NCBI GenBank assembly: GCA_003520025.1
Contig: DOVP01000255.1
Span: forward strand, 1 to 6,183
DNA from: Phycisphaerales bacterium
GTDB lineage: Bacteria; Planctomycetota; Phycisphaerae; Phycisphaerales; SM1A02
Length of the DNA stretch: 6,183 nt
Direction of reading: 5' to 3'
In this document: piece by piece, positions 1-6,183 of the stretch
Numbering within the stretch: position 1 is the stretch's first letter
How the letters are laid out: each line of letters begins with the position of its first letter
The notes under the pieces: generated by a model
Databases searched by the model: none
What the model was told of the DNA's origin: nothing
The model's input: only the letters and a program-made list of their open reading frames with translations
Made by a program: the position numbers and the translations under genes

Positions 1-1
1 C

Positions 2-244
2 AAGCAGTTCCGCCACGATCAGGAGGGCGGCTACGTCTCGCCGAGGCTGCGAGGCGGCATCTTCGACACGGCCGGCATCAGCCTCCTCTTCGGTCGCCAC
101 GGCAGCGAGGTCATTTCGCGTATCGATGCGGCCATTGACTCGCCGGGCGATGTATCTTCTTGTGGGACAACTGGTTGCGAGAATGCTGACATGCAAGATG
201 CTCCTGAACAAGAAAATACATCACCCGTCGGGTCGAACCCGTGA
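2..244 (+). CDS. C-terminal end of an unrecognised protein (5' truncated by window edge)
   Basis: An open frame runs in from the window edge for 80 codons and stops at TGA 242-244. I do not recognise the family. The first 50 residues look like folded protein, with a stretch reading GGIFDTAGISLLFGRHGSE followed by a probable helix (VISRIDAAID). The last 30 residues are acidic and polar with two cysteines (CGTTGC) and look like a disordered tail. There is no membrane segment. Its stop overlaps the GTG start of the next gene by four bases (GTGA), so the two are probably co-transcribed and translationally coupled. The frame is preferred because it stays open to the edge and ends exactly at the coupled start. 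Function unknown. Confidence 0.7.
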   Translation, partial: KQFRHDQEGGYVSPRLRGGIFDTAGISLLFGRHGSEVISRIDAAIDSPGDVSSCGTTGCENADMQDAPEQENTSPVGSNP

Positions 245-645
245 CCTGGCAAGACGAGTTTCGCAACGCGTTTGCGGTGGACAAGCCGGGGGCCGCCGAG
301 CCGACGGAGCGGATTGTGGAGATCGTGGACAAGGTGGCCAAGGCGGTCGTTCGGCGGAATATGACGACGCCGGCGCTGATGGCGCTCGAGATGGGGCGGC
401 CGCTGAACTTCGTGGCCTCGCAGGCCATTCACTTCTTCCGGCCCATTATTTCGGTCGTTCTGGACACCGAAGCAATCAAGGAGTTCGCCACTTTTCTTGA
501 GCAGCGAGGCTCGGTCGAGTACCTTTGCCGCCGCTTGGAGCATTGGAGCCAGATCGGCCCCGACGCGGAAGACCCAGAAGGAGCCCCAGACGCCTCGTCC
601 GCCCATGCGGACGGCGGCGACGGATCATCCGATGTCCCAGATTGA
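241..645 (+). CDS. Small conserved-type hypothetical protein (134 aa), partner of the MutL-like ATPase
   Basis: This is a 134-residue soluble protein with no signal peptide or membrane helix. The GTG start at 241 forms a GTGA overlap with the preceding stop, which supports this start over later ones. Residues 22-40 form a charged helix (ERIVEIVDKVAKAVVRRN). Residues 41-70 hold the most family-like core: TTPALMALEMGRPLNF, then an aromatic stretch around HFFRPII. Residues 78-102 form another helix (IKEFATFLEQRGSVEYLCRR). From about residue 105 the tail is Asp/Gly/Ala/Ser-rich and probably disordered. The core resembles short hypothetical proteins I recall beside MutL-type genes in other bacteria, but this is memory and not a search result. 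Its 3' end overlaps the next gene by 14 bases, suggesting coordinated production with the ATPase. A role as soluble adaptor or regulator is inference only. Confidence 0.8.
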   Translation: MTWQDEFRNAFAVDKPGAAEPTERIVEIVDKVAKAVVRRNMTTPALMALEMGRPLNFVASQAIHFFRPIISVVLDTEAIKEFATFLEQRGSVEYLCRRLEHWSQIGPDAEDPEGAPDASSAHADGGDGSSDVPD

Positions 646-2458
646 TCCTGAACAGATCAAGGTCATTCTCGCCACCGATTGTGGCAGCACGACGACCAAA
701 GCCATTCTCATCGAGTACATCGATGGCGAATACCGGCAGACACAGCGTGGCGAAGCACCCACGACGGTCGAGAAGCCCTTCGCCAATGTGACGGCGGGTG
801 TACTCAACAGCGTCAGTGAAATCGGTGAGTTGGCCGGTCGACGCCTCGTCGACGATGACGGCCACATCATTTCGCCCGCAACCGATAGCGAAGGCTGCGA
901 CATCTACATTTCGACTTCGTCCGCCGGAGGTGGCCTGCAGATGATGGTCGCTGGCGTGATTGCCGAGATGACCGCGGCCAGCGCCAAACGGGCCGCGCTT
1001 GGCGCCGGTTCGATTGTCATGGACGTGATTGCCGCCAACGACGGCCGTCGGCCACATGACCAGATTCAGCGTATCCGCGATCTGCGGCCAGACATGATCT
1101 TGATCTCCGGCGGCACCGACGGCGGAACGACCGACAAGGTCGTGCAGATCGCCGAACTGGTCGCGCCCGCCAAACCGCAGCCTCGCTTCGGCAGCAGTTA
1201 CGAAATGCCGATCATTTACGCGGGCAACAAGGAAGCACGCGACGCCATTTCCTCCGTGTTCAACGAAGAAGGCTTCGATCTGCAGATTGTCGATAATCTT
1301 CGTCCGGTGCTGGAGCGGGAGAATCTCGGCCCGGCCCGCGACAAGATTCACGACATCTTTCTTGAGCACGTCATGGCGCAAGCGCCCGGCTACGAGCAGC
1401 TCATGGACTGGACCGGCGCCCCGATCATGCCGACTCCGGGGGCGGTGGGGGATATTCTCCAGACCGTGGCGCGACTGCAGGGCATCAACGTCGTCGGTGT
1501 CGACATCGGCGGCGCGACGACGGATGTGTTCAGCGTCTTCGACGAGACGTTCAACCGAACGGTCAGCGCCAATCTCGGCATGTCCTATTCGATCTCGAAT
1601 GTCTGCGCCGAAGCGACCATGCCCAACGTGCTGCGATGGGTCCCCTTCGACATGGACGAGCGGGAACTTCGCAACCACGTCAAGAACAAGATGATCCGCC
1701 CGACGACCATTCCCCAGACCCGCGAGGCACTCATGTTCGAGCAGGCCGTCGCCCGTGAGGCGTTGCGGCTTGCATACAAGCAGCACAAGGAATTCGCCAC
1801 GACCCTCAAGGGTGTGCAGCAGCAGCGGACCGTCGGCGACACTTTCAGCCAACAGACCGGCGGGATGACCATCGTCGACAACATGAAACTCAACCTGCTG
1901 GTTGCATCGGGAGGGGTGCTCAGCCACGCGCCACGGATGCACCAGACGGCCATGCTGCTCATCGACGCCTTCGAACCCGAGGGTGTCACCATGCTCGCGA
2001 AGGATTCCATCTTCATGATGCCACACCTCGGTGTGCTCGCAAGCGTGCACCCGAAGGCGGCCGAGCAGGTCTTCGAACGCGACTGCCTGGTCTATCTCGG
2101 CACATGCGTGTGCGCCAAGGGCACGCCCAAGCCAGGCAAGATCTGCTTCAAATACGAACTGAGTGGTGACTGCACCGAGTCGGGCGAAATCGGCGGCGGA
2201 GAACTCAAACTCATCGAGATGGGCATGGACGATCGTGCCACGATCACGCTGACTCCGGCCCGCGGCATCGACCTCGGCGCCGGGCCCGGCAAGAAACTCG
2301 AGCGTGAGGTTCGCGGCGGAACCGTCGGGCTCATCCTCGATGGCCGTGGCCGGCCGCTCGTTCTGCCCGAAGATCGGGCTGCCTGCCAGAAGACCGTACA
2401 GGGCTGGCTCGACTCTCTCGACGTGTATGCCGAAGAGAAGGAGCCGGTCGCCGTCTGA
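632..2458 (+). CDS. MutL/GlmL-family ASKHA ATPase with C-terminal extension (glutamate mutase L-like)
   Basis: This 608-residue protein belongs to the glutamate mutase MutL/GlmL family of ASKHA (actin/Hsp70/sugar kinase) ATPases. Visible motifs are phosphate-1 DCGSTTTKAIL at 16-26, CDIYISTSSAGGGLQ at 89-103, ISGGTDGGTTD at 158-168, PIIYAGNK at 193-200, phosphate-2 VVGVDIGGATTDVFSV at 287-302, and the adenosine-type glycine motif VASGGVLSH at 424-432. All core motifs appear intact, so it should bind and hydrolyse ATP. Clostridial MutL is about 460 residues; this one carries about 130 more at the C-terminus, including a beta-rich GGTVGLILDGRGRPLVLP at 562-579. In clostridia MutL is encoded between the glutamate mutase subunit genes and is thought to be a chaperone or reactivator. 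No mutase gene is seen here, so the product name should not be read as function. Start ATG 632 is chosen because the ATPase motif follows after 15 residues; an in-frame ATG at 605 lies inside the previous gene. Neither has a good Shine-Dalgarno site, so coupling to the upstream gene is likely. Confidence 0.92.
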   Translation: MSQIDPEQIKVILATDCGSTTTKAILIEYIDGEYRQTQRGEAPTTVEKPFANVTAGVLNSVSEIGELAGRRLVDDDGHIISPATDSEGCDIYISTSSAGGGLQMMVAGVIAEMTAASAKRAALGAGSIVMDVIAANDGRRPHDQIQRIRDLRPDMILISGGTDGGTTDKVVQIAELVAPAKPQPRFGSSYEMPIIYAGNKEARDAISSVFNEEGFDLQIVDNLRPVLERENLGPARDKIHDIFLEHVMAQAPGYEQLMDWTGAPIMPTPGAVGDILQTVARLQGINVVGVDIGGATTDVFSVFDETFNRTVSANLGMSYSISNVCAEATMPNVLRWVPFDMDERELRNHVKNKMIRPTTIPQTREALMFEQAVAREALRLAYKQHKEFATTLKGVQQQRTVGDTFSQQTGGMTIVDNMKLNLLVASGGVLSHAPRMHQTAMLLIDAFEPEGVTMLAKDSIFMMPHLGVLASVHPKAAEQVFERDCLVYLGTCVCAKGTPKPGKICFKYELSGDCTESGEIGGGELKLIEMGMDDRATITLTPARGIDLGAGPGKKLEREVRGGTVGLILDGRGRPLVLPEDRAACQKTVQGWLDSLDVYAEEKEPVAV

Positions 2459-2474
2459 GCGGCGTGGACATACG

Positions 2475-3599
2475 ATGGCCAAGGCCTATACACCTGGACT
2501 GCTCGTTACTCGTCACAAGAAGCACCGCTGCATTCGGCGGCTTCCGATCGAGGGTGACGTCAAGGTCGCCGTTGGCGATCGCGTGGTGGCTGATGACATC
2601 GTGGCCGAGACCGCGTTGCCCGGCGATGTCAACCCCATCAACCTCTCGAACATGATGTCACTGCCACCCAAGGATGTCATTGACTGCATGCTCAAGAAGG
2701 AAGGCGATCTGATCGCTCTGGACGAGCCGCTCGCGCAGAGCAAGGGCATGTTCGGGATGTTCCGAACGATTGTGCACAGCCGCTATGAGGGCACCGTCGA
2801 GACGGTCTCTCCGGTGACAGGCCAGGTCATCATCCGCGGTGCTCCGCTGCCAGTGCAGGTACGGGCGTACATGGGCGGCGAGGTCGTGGCCGTGCGCGAA
2901 CACGAGGGGTGTGAAATCGAGGCCGACGTCGCCTATGTGCAGGGCATCTTCGGTGTGGGCGGCGAGACCCATGGCCGCATTGTCATGGCCTGCGACTCGC
3001 ATGAGCAGGAGTTGACCCCCGATTGCATCAGCGAAGACATGACGGACGCCGTCATCATCGGTGGCGCCCGCATGACCGTGGCTGCGATCAAGAAGGCTCA
3101 GAGTGTCGGCGCTGCGGCGATCATCTCCGGTGGCATCGACGATCAGGATCTCAAGAACCTTCTTGGTTACGATCTCGGCGTCGCGATCACGGGCCGCGAA
3201 GATCTCGGCATCACGGTGATCGTCACCGAAGGCTTCGGCGACATCGCCATGGCTGATCGGACCTTTGCAATGCTCAAGGATTATGTAGGTCAGGATGCAT
3301 CGGTCAACGGTGCTACGCAGATTCGAGCAGGTGTCATGCGACCCGAACTCATTATTCCGCTTGCTCAAGTTCCCGCCGACACGCACGACCGCGACTCGGA
3401 GACCGGCGAACTTGCCATTGGCCGGACCCTGCGAGTCATTCGCGACCCGTGGTTCGGAATGATCGGTGAAGTGTCAGCACTTCCAGCCGAACCGCATGTG
3501 CTTGGCTCTGGATCAAAGGCCCGCGTGCTGGAGGTGAAGTTCCCCTCCGGTGAAACGGCAATCGTGCCGCGGGCGAATGTGGAACTGATATGGGAATGA
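2475..3599 (+). CDS. Barrel-sandwich / KOW-like hypothetical protein (374 aa)
   Basis: This is a soluble protein of 374 residues with no signal peptide or membrane helix. Three parts can be read. Residues 20-135 are beta-rich with turn patterns of a barrel-sandwich (lipoyl-like) fold: IEGDVKVAVGDRVVADDIVA near 25-44 and GTVETVSPVTGQVIIRG near 106-122. No MKM-type lipoylation lysine motif stands out. Residues 165-295 look alpha/beta, with strand-glycine turns AVIIGGARM (192-200), AAAIISGGIDD (213-223) and GITVIVTEGFGD (245-256). Residues 316-374 look like a KOW/SH3 barrel (VIRDPWFGMIGEV, then TAIVPRANVELIWE). The start ATG 2475 lies 16 bases after the MutL-like stop; a weak GGA at 2466-2468 is the only ribosome-site candidate. 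The stop overlaps the next gene. A role as cytoplasmic scaffold for the ATPase is inferred from context. I do not recognise a named family. Confidence 0.85.
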   Translation: MAKAYTPGLLVTRHKKHRCIRRLPIEGDVKVAVGDRVVADDIVAETALPGDVNPINLSNMMSLPPKDVIDCMLKKEGDLIALDEPLAQSKGMFGMFRTIVHSRYEGTVETVSPVTGQVIIRGAPLPVQVRAYMGGEVVAVREHEGCEIEADVAYVQGIFGVGGETHGRIVMACDSHEQELTPDCISEDMTDAVIIGGARMTVAAIKKAQSVGAAAIISGGIDDQDLKNLLGYDLGVAITGREDLGITVIVTEGFGDIAMADRTFAMLKDYVGQDASVNGATQIRAGVMRPELIIPLAQVPADTHDRDSETGELAIGRTLRVIRDPWFGMIGEVSALPAEPHVLGSGSKARVLEVKFPSGETAIVPRANVELIWE

Positions 3600-4987
3600 C
3601 CGGCATGAAATACGCCGTGGGCTTGGTTCTGGCCGTGATGGTGGCGTGGACGACACAGTCGTTCGCGGCCGACATCACTCTGGCACCGCCGACCGATGTG
3701 ACGGTTGAAGATGTGCCGAACGATGTCGGCACGCAGATGCTGGTCAAGTGGAAGGCTTCGCTGGATGAACTGAACGATGCGTCCGGGGCGCGGGCGCTTG
3801 AGGGATACGCGATCTTCCGAATCGTCGCGCAAACCGGCGATGGGCTCGAAAGTATCGGTGAGCAGGCGGCCAATGCCTCCGAAATCGGTTTCCCTGCCAA
3901 TTTCGAGTTCGGGAACATCCAACCGATCGGCTCGGTGTCCTACGGCCGAACCGAGTTCGTCGACGAGAACGTCGAGGCTGGAACGAGTTACCTCTACGCA
4001 GTGGCCGCGACCGGCCCCGGCGACACGTTCTCCCCGCTTGCCGTGGCAGGCATGGCTGTAACGGCTCAGATGGAGTACTTCAACGAAGGCAAGTTCTGGT
4101 TCCTGATCATCATGCTCACGATCAGCTCCGTGATCATCGGCTTTGTGTGGTACGCCAAGCGTGGTGGCGAAATCAAGGTGCGACCCATCGCTGGCCTTGA
4201 AGCGGTCAGCGAGGCGGTCGGCCGGGCAACCGAGATGGGCAAGCCCGTCCTGTTCGTGCCGGGCATCCTCGACATCAACGATATTCAGACGGTGGCCGGC
4301 ATTACGGTTCTGGCCAACGTCGCCAAGACGGCGGCCCAGTACGACGCGCAACTCAAGGTGCCAACGGCCCGCTCGCTGGTGATGACCACCGCCCGCGAAA
4401 CCGTCGAGGCCGCGTACCTCGGGGAAGGCCGCCCAGACGCCTACAACGAGGACAACATCTACTACCTCACCGACGAACAGTTCGGTTATACGGCCGGTGT
4501 GCAGGGCGTGATGGTCCGGGAGCAACCGGCGGCCTGTTTCTACATGGGCGCGTTCTACGCCGAGTCGCTCATTCTCGCCGAGACGGCCAACTCGATCGGC
4601 GCCATTCAGGTGGCCGGTACGGCCATGCCGTCGCAGTTGCCGTTCTTCGTGGCGGCCTGCGATTACACGCTGATCGGCGAAGAGTTCTTCGCGGCGTCGG
4701 CCTATCTTTCCAACGATCCAGAACAACTCGGATCGCTCAAGGGACAGGACATCGGCAAGATCATTGCGGCCGGTCTCCTGGTCGTCGGGTGCACGCTTGC
4801 CACGCTTGCCGTGACCATCGATACATGGCGGGGTGGCAGGATCGCGAAGTTGTACATCGAGGACAACATCCTCGGCGACGAAGGACTTGTGCCGAACGAA
4901 GACAAGGTGCGGGTCATTGATGCGGATATAGCCGCCGAACTCGAATCACTTTCTCAGCAGCCACATGGCGGAGGAGGTGATTCATGA
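3590..4987 (+). CDS. Membrane protein with signal peptide, Fn3-like domain and DUF6754-like domain
   Basis: The protein has 465 residues from ATG 3590. A signal peptide covers about residues 6-26 (MKYAVGLVLAVMVAW, then a likely SFA-AD cleavage). Residues 33-160 resemble a fibronectin type III domain (APPTDVTV, MLVKWKAS, GYAIFRI, YLYAVAA). A strong membrane helix follows at 168-188 (FWFLIIMLTISSVIIGF) with the positive stretch YAKRGGEIK after it, placing the Fn3 part outside and the next part inside. Residues 190-385 match what I recall of DUF6754: KPVLFVPGILDINDIQTVAG, ARSLVMTTARETVEAAY, CFYMGAFYAESLILAETAN. A second helix lies at 389-410. The basic WRGGR after it leaves the side of the 55-residue tail unclear. 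Starts at 3590, 3596 (exact ATGA overlap) and 3605 are all possible; 3605 best fits a typical signal peptide. The domain function is unknown; it is probably the membrane anchor of the complex. Confidence 0.87.
   Translation: MGMTGMKYAVGLVLAVMVAWTTQSFAADITLAPPTDVTVEDVPNDVGTQMLVKWKASLDELNDASGARALEGYAIFRIVAQTGDGLESIGEQAANASEIGFPANFEFGNIQPIGSVSYGRTEFVDENVEAGTSYLYAVAATGPGDTFSPLAVAGMAVTAQMEYFNEGKFWFLIIMLTISSVIIGFVWYAKRGGEIKVRPIAGLEAVSEAVGRATEMGKPVLFVPGILDINDIQTVAGITVLANVAKTAAQYDAQLKVPTARSLVMTTARETVEAAYLGEGRPDAYNEDNIYYLTDEQFGYTAGVQGVMVREQPAACFYMGAFYAESLILAETANSIGAIQVAGTAMPSQLPFFVAACDYTLIGEEFFAASAYLSNDPEQLGSLKGQDIGKIIAAGLLVVGCTLATLAVTIDTWRGGRIAKLYIEDNILGDEGLVPNEDKVRVIDADIAAELESLSQQPHGGGGDS
4970..4980 (+). 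promoter_or_regulatory. Strong Shine-Dalgarno site for the multi-span membrane protein
   Basis: GGAGGAGGTGA contains AGGAGGTGA, a full match to the anti-Shine-Dalgarno end of 16S rRNA. Six bases separate AGGAGG from the ATG at 4984. It lies within the last codons of the previous gene and is by far the best ribosome site in the operon, so this gene may be translated more efficiently or independently of coupling. Confidence 0.85.
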
Positions 4988-6051
4988 TCGCCAAACGAAC
5001 CATCCCACTCTTCATCGCGGCCCTCGTCGGTGTGCTGATGATTGCCACCTACTTCATTCCGTATACGGAACAGTGGGGAGCCGAGGCGATGGAGATGTTC
5101 ATCATCCTCGCGGCCGCCGCGATGGTGCTCGGTGCGGGCAACCTGCTGCTGCTGAATCTCGCCAAGATCTCCAACAAGCAGCCAGGCTGGGGCTATGCGG
5201 GTATCACGCTGACGGCCTTCTTCGCGACGCTCATCATTGGTCTGTTCAAGATCGGCGCCATGCCAACGCCGTCCTCGCCAGACAACGCATGGACGGCACC
5301 GGTTGTGCAGGAAGGTTCGCCGTTCTGGTGGATCTACCAATTCGGACTCGTGCCGCTTACGGCGACGATGTTCGCGATGCTTGCGTTCTACATCGCTTCG
5401 GCTGCTTTCCGCGCCTTCCGCGCCAAGAACGTCGAGGCAACGCTTCTACTCGGTACCGCTTTCATCGTGTTGCTTGGACAGGTATATGCGGGCTACTGGC
5501 TGACCGACTTTCTGCCGAAGATCGAGTACTGGGTGAATGAGCTCCAGCATCTTGCGCCATATCTGGCGACGTTGCCGGAGTCGACTGCACATTTGGTGAC
5601 GACGGTGGTGACGCAGTTGGACGACGGCGTGCTGCTGAAGGATGTCGTGGTGGGGAGTGGCGTGCCGTATGCCAGCCTCGGGGTCGACCAGCAGGCGTTG
5701 ATCCAGGCCGGACTCGTCCGTGTCGATTCCATCAGGGATTTCACGCTTGCGGTCAGCATGCAGGCTGAGGCGGGGGTTGCCCTGAAGGATATTGTCGTCA
5801 ATGGCGTGCCCTACGAGTACATGAGCGTTGATCACAAGCCACTGGCGAAGGAGACAGTGGAGTACATCGGTGGCTGGTGGTATCAACTTCTCAACGGACT
5901 GCGGCTTGAGAACCTCACGCAGGTGATCCTCAACGTGCCACAGAAGGCCGGTAACCGGGCCATCATGATCGGCATTGCGTTGGGCATCGTGTCTACCTCA
6001 CTCAAGGTCATCCTCGGCGTTGACCGCTCATACCTTGGATCGGCGGACTGA
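4984..6051 (+). CDS. Multi-span integral membrane protein with internal repeat (355 aa)
   Basis: This is a 355-residue inner-membrane protein. Predicted helices lie at about 7-25, 36-60, 72-92, 118-143 and 153-173, with a more amphipathic hydrophobic stretch near the end (326-346, AIMIGIALGIVSTSLKVIL) followed by GVDRSYLG. The loop at 93-115 is Pro/Ser-rich and probably outside. Residues 175-300 form a mostly soluble region holding two related units (215-239 and 264-287). The start ATG 4984 is fixed by an ATGA overlap with the previous stop and the perfect Shine-Dalgarno site upstream. I recognise no named family or transporter signature, and no obvious charged catalytic residues lie within the helices. 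Pairing with the DUF6754-like protein suggests it forms the membrane core of the same assembly; that is inference. Confidence 0.87.
   Translation: MIAKRTIPLFIAALVGVLMIATYFIPYTEQWGAEAMEMFIILAAAAMVLGAGNLLLLNLAKISNKQPGWGYAGITLTAFFATLIIGLFKIGAMPTPSSPDNAWTAPVVQEGSPFWWIYQFGLVPLTATMFAMLAFYIASAAFRAFRAKNVEATLLLGTAFIVLLGQVYAGYWLTDFLPKIEYWVNELQHLAPYLATLPESTAHLVTTVVTQLDDGVLLKDVVVGSGVPYASLGVDQQALIQAGLVRVDSIRDFTLAVSMQAEAGVALKDIVVNGVPYEYMSVDHKPLAKETVEYIGGWWYQLLNGLRLENLTQVILNVPQKAGNRAIMIGIALGIVSTSLKVILGVDRSYLGSAD
5626..5844 (+). repeat. Internal protein repeat, two diverged copies
   Basis: Within the 355-residue membrane protein, residues 215-239 (GVLLKDVVVGSGVPYASLG, then VDQQAL) align with 264-287 (GVALKDIVVNGVPYEYMS, then VDHKPL) with a one-residue gap. 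Roughly half of positions are identical, including LKD, VV, GVPY and VD. The copies lie at 5626-5700 and 5773-5844. DNA identity is only patchy, so the duplication is old or kept at protein level. The pattern suggests two copies of a small structural unit in a soluble segment. Confidence 0.75.
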
Positions 6052-6054
6052 CCC

Positions 6055-6183
6055 ATGATGAATCTCCTCCGTAATCTCGTTCGTCGTTTGATCTTTCTCA
6101 TCATGGGGCTTGCAGTGGCTATCCCGGTCCTGCTTCGTCTGTTGCTCCGGATGGTCCGCCTCCTCCGTAATCTCGATCGTCGT
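6055..6183 (+). CDS. Start of a small basic membrane protein (3' truncated by window edge)
   Basis: An open frame of 43 codons begins three bases after the previous stop with ATGATG and runs to the window edge without a stop. The second ATG (6058) is an equally possible start. The product begins MMNLLRNLVRRLIFLIMGLA, continues with a hydrophobic stretch to about residue 32 (AVAIPVLLRLLLRM), and repeats LLRNL and RR at its end. This reads as one basic-flanked membrane helix or an amphipathic Arg/Leu-rich helix. It has no acidic residue until near the edge. No clear Shine-Dalgarno site precedes it, so translation probably depends on the upstream gene. Family unknown; it may be a minor subunit or anchoring protein of the same operon. 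Confidence is limited by truncation and strong codon repetition. Confidence 0.6.
   Translation, partial: MMNLLRNLVRRLIFLIMGLAVAIPVLLRLLLRMVRLLRNLDRR
6064..6183 (+). repeat. 24-base direct repeat, two copies in frame
   Basis: The sequence CTCCTCCGTAATCTCGTTCG followed by TCGT at 6064-6087 recurs at 6160-6183 with a single mismatch (GTT versus GAT). The spacing is 96 bases, exactly 32 codons, so both copies read in the same frame as LLRNLVRR and LLRNLDRR. The second copy reaches the window edge, so the repeat may continue beyond it. Confidence 0.85.

Noticed and set aside
126..500. A plus-strand open frame of 124 codons overlapping the first two genes
   Set aside because: The translation is an Arg/Gly/Ala-rich frame shadow. 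The other two frames end and begin at the coupled GTGA junction and give normal protein composition.
497..631. A 45-codon upstream extension of the MutL-like gene
   Set aside because: It would lie almost entirely within the preceding gene, has Arg/Pro/Ser-rich shadow composition and is not needed, since the phosphate-1 motif follows naturally from ATG 632.
2304..2474. A 57-codon upstream extension of the KOW-like gene
   Set aside because: It overlaps the conserved C-terminal region of the MutL-like protein and translates to Arg/Ser-rich sequence; ATG 2475 just after the previous stop fits the operon pattern.
2459..2474. Possible promoter or terminator in the only gap longer than three bases
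   Set aside because: Sixteen bases are too few for either, and no stem or promoter-like hexamers are visible.
476..2482. A very long minus-strand open frame (668 codons) opposite the MutL-like gene
   Set aside because: Its translation is rich in His, Arg, Asp and Gly with no recognisable motif, typical of the antisense of a G+C-rich gene. The plus strand carries clear ATPase motifs throughout the same stretch.
2998..3018. A possible cobalamin-binding DxHxxG motif (DSHEQEL)
   Set aside because: The required glycine is absent and the surrounding sequence is not a B12-binding Rossmann domain.
3365..4726. A minus-strand open frame of 453 codons opposite the DUF6754-like gene
   Set aside because: Low-complexity His/Arg/Asp composition, no motif or ribosome site, and fully covered by a convincing plus-strand membrane protein and the end of its neighbour.

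Overview
The window (about 60% G+C by eye) is a single densely packed plus-strand operon. It begins inside the last 80 codons of one gene and ends inside the first 43 codons of another, with five complete genes between. Junctions are a 4-base GTGA overlap, a 14-base overlap, a 16-base gap, a short ATGA-type overlap, a 4-base ATGA overlap and a 3-base gap. No internal promoter, terminator, RNA gene, mobile element or CRISPR array is visible. The protein families and high G+C suggest an environmental Planctomycetota-like bacterium, perhaps of the Phycisphaerae type. This assignment is an impression from family resemblance and is uncertain; there is no rRNA or marker gene here.

Layout: (1) C-terminus of an unrecognised protein, up to 244. 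(2) A 134-residue soluble conserved-type protein, 241-645. (3) A 608-residue ASKHA-fold ATPase of the glutamate mutase MutL/GlmL family with an extra C-terminal region of about 130 residues, 632-2458. (4) A 374-residue protein with a barrel-sandwich-like N-terminus, an alpha/beta middle and a KOW/SH3-like C-terminus, 2475-3599. (5) An exported, membrane-anchored protein with an Fn3-like domain outside and a DUF6754-like domain probably in the cytoplasm, 3590-4987. (6) A multi-span membrane protein with an internal repeat, 4984-6051. (7) The start of a small, very basic membrane protein, 6055 to the window end.

The notable point is that an ATPase family normally discussed as an accessory of B12-dependent glutamate mutase is here tightly coupled to membrane proteins, with no mutase subunit and no cobalamin-binding DxHxxG motif in any complete gene. 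The simplest inference is that genes 2-6, perhaps with 1 and 7, encode an uncharacterised membrane-associated ATPase complex: the MutL-like protein as the nucleotide-driven part, genes 2 and 4 as soluble adaptors, and genes 5 and 6 as the membrane platform. What it acts on cannot be read from the sequence.
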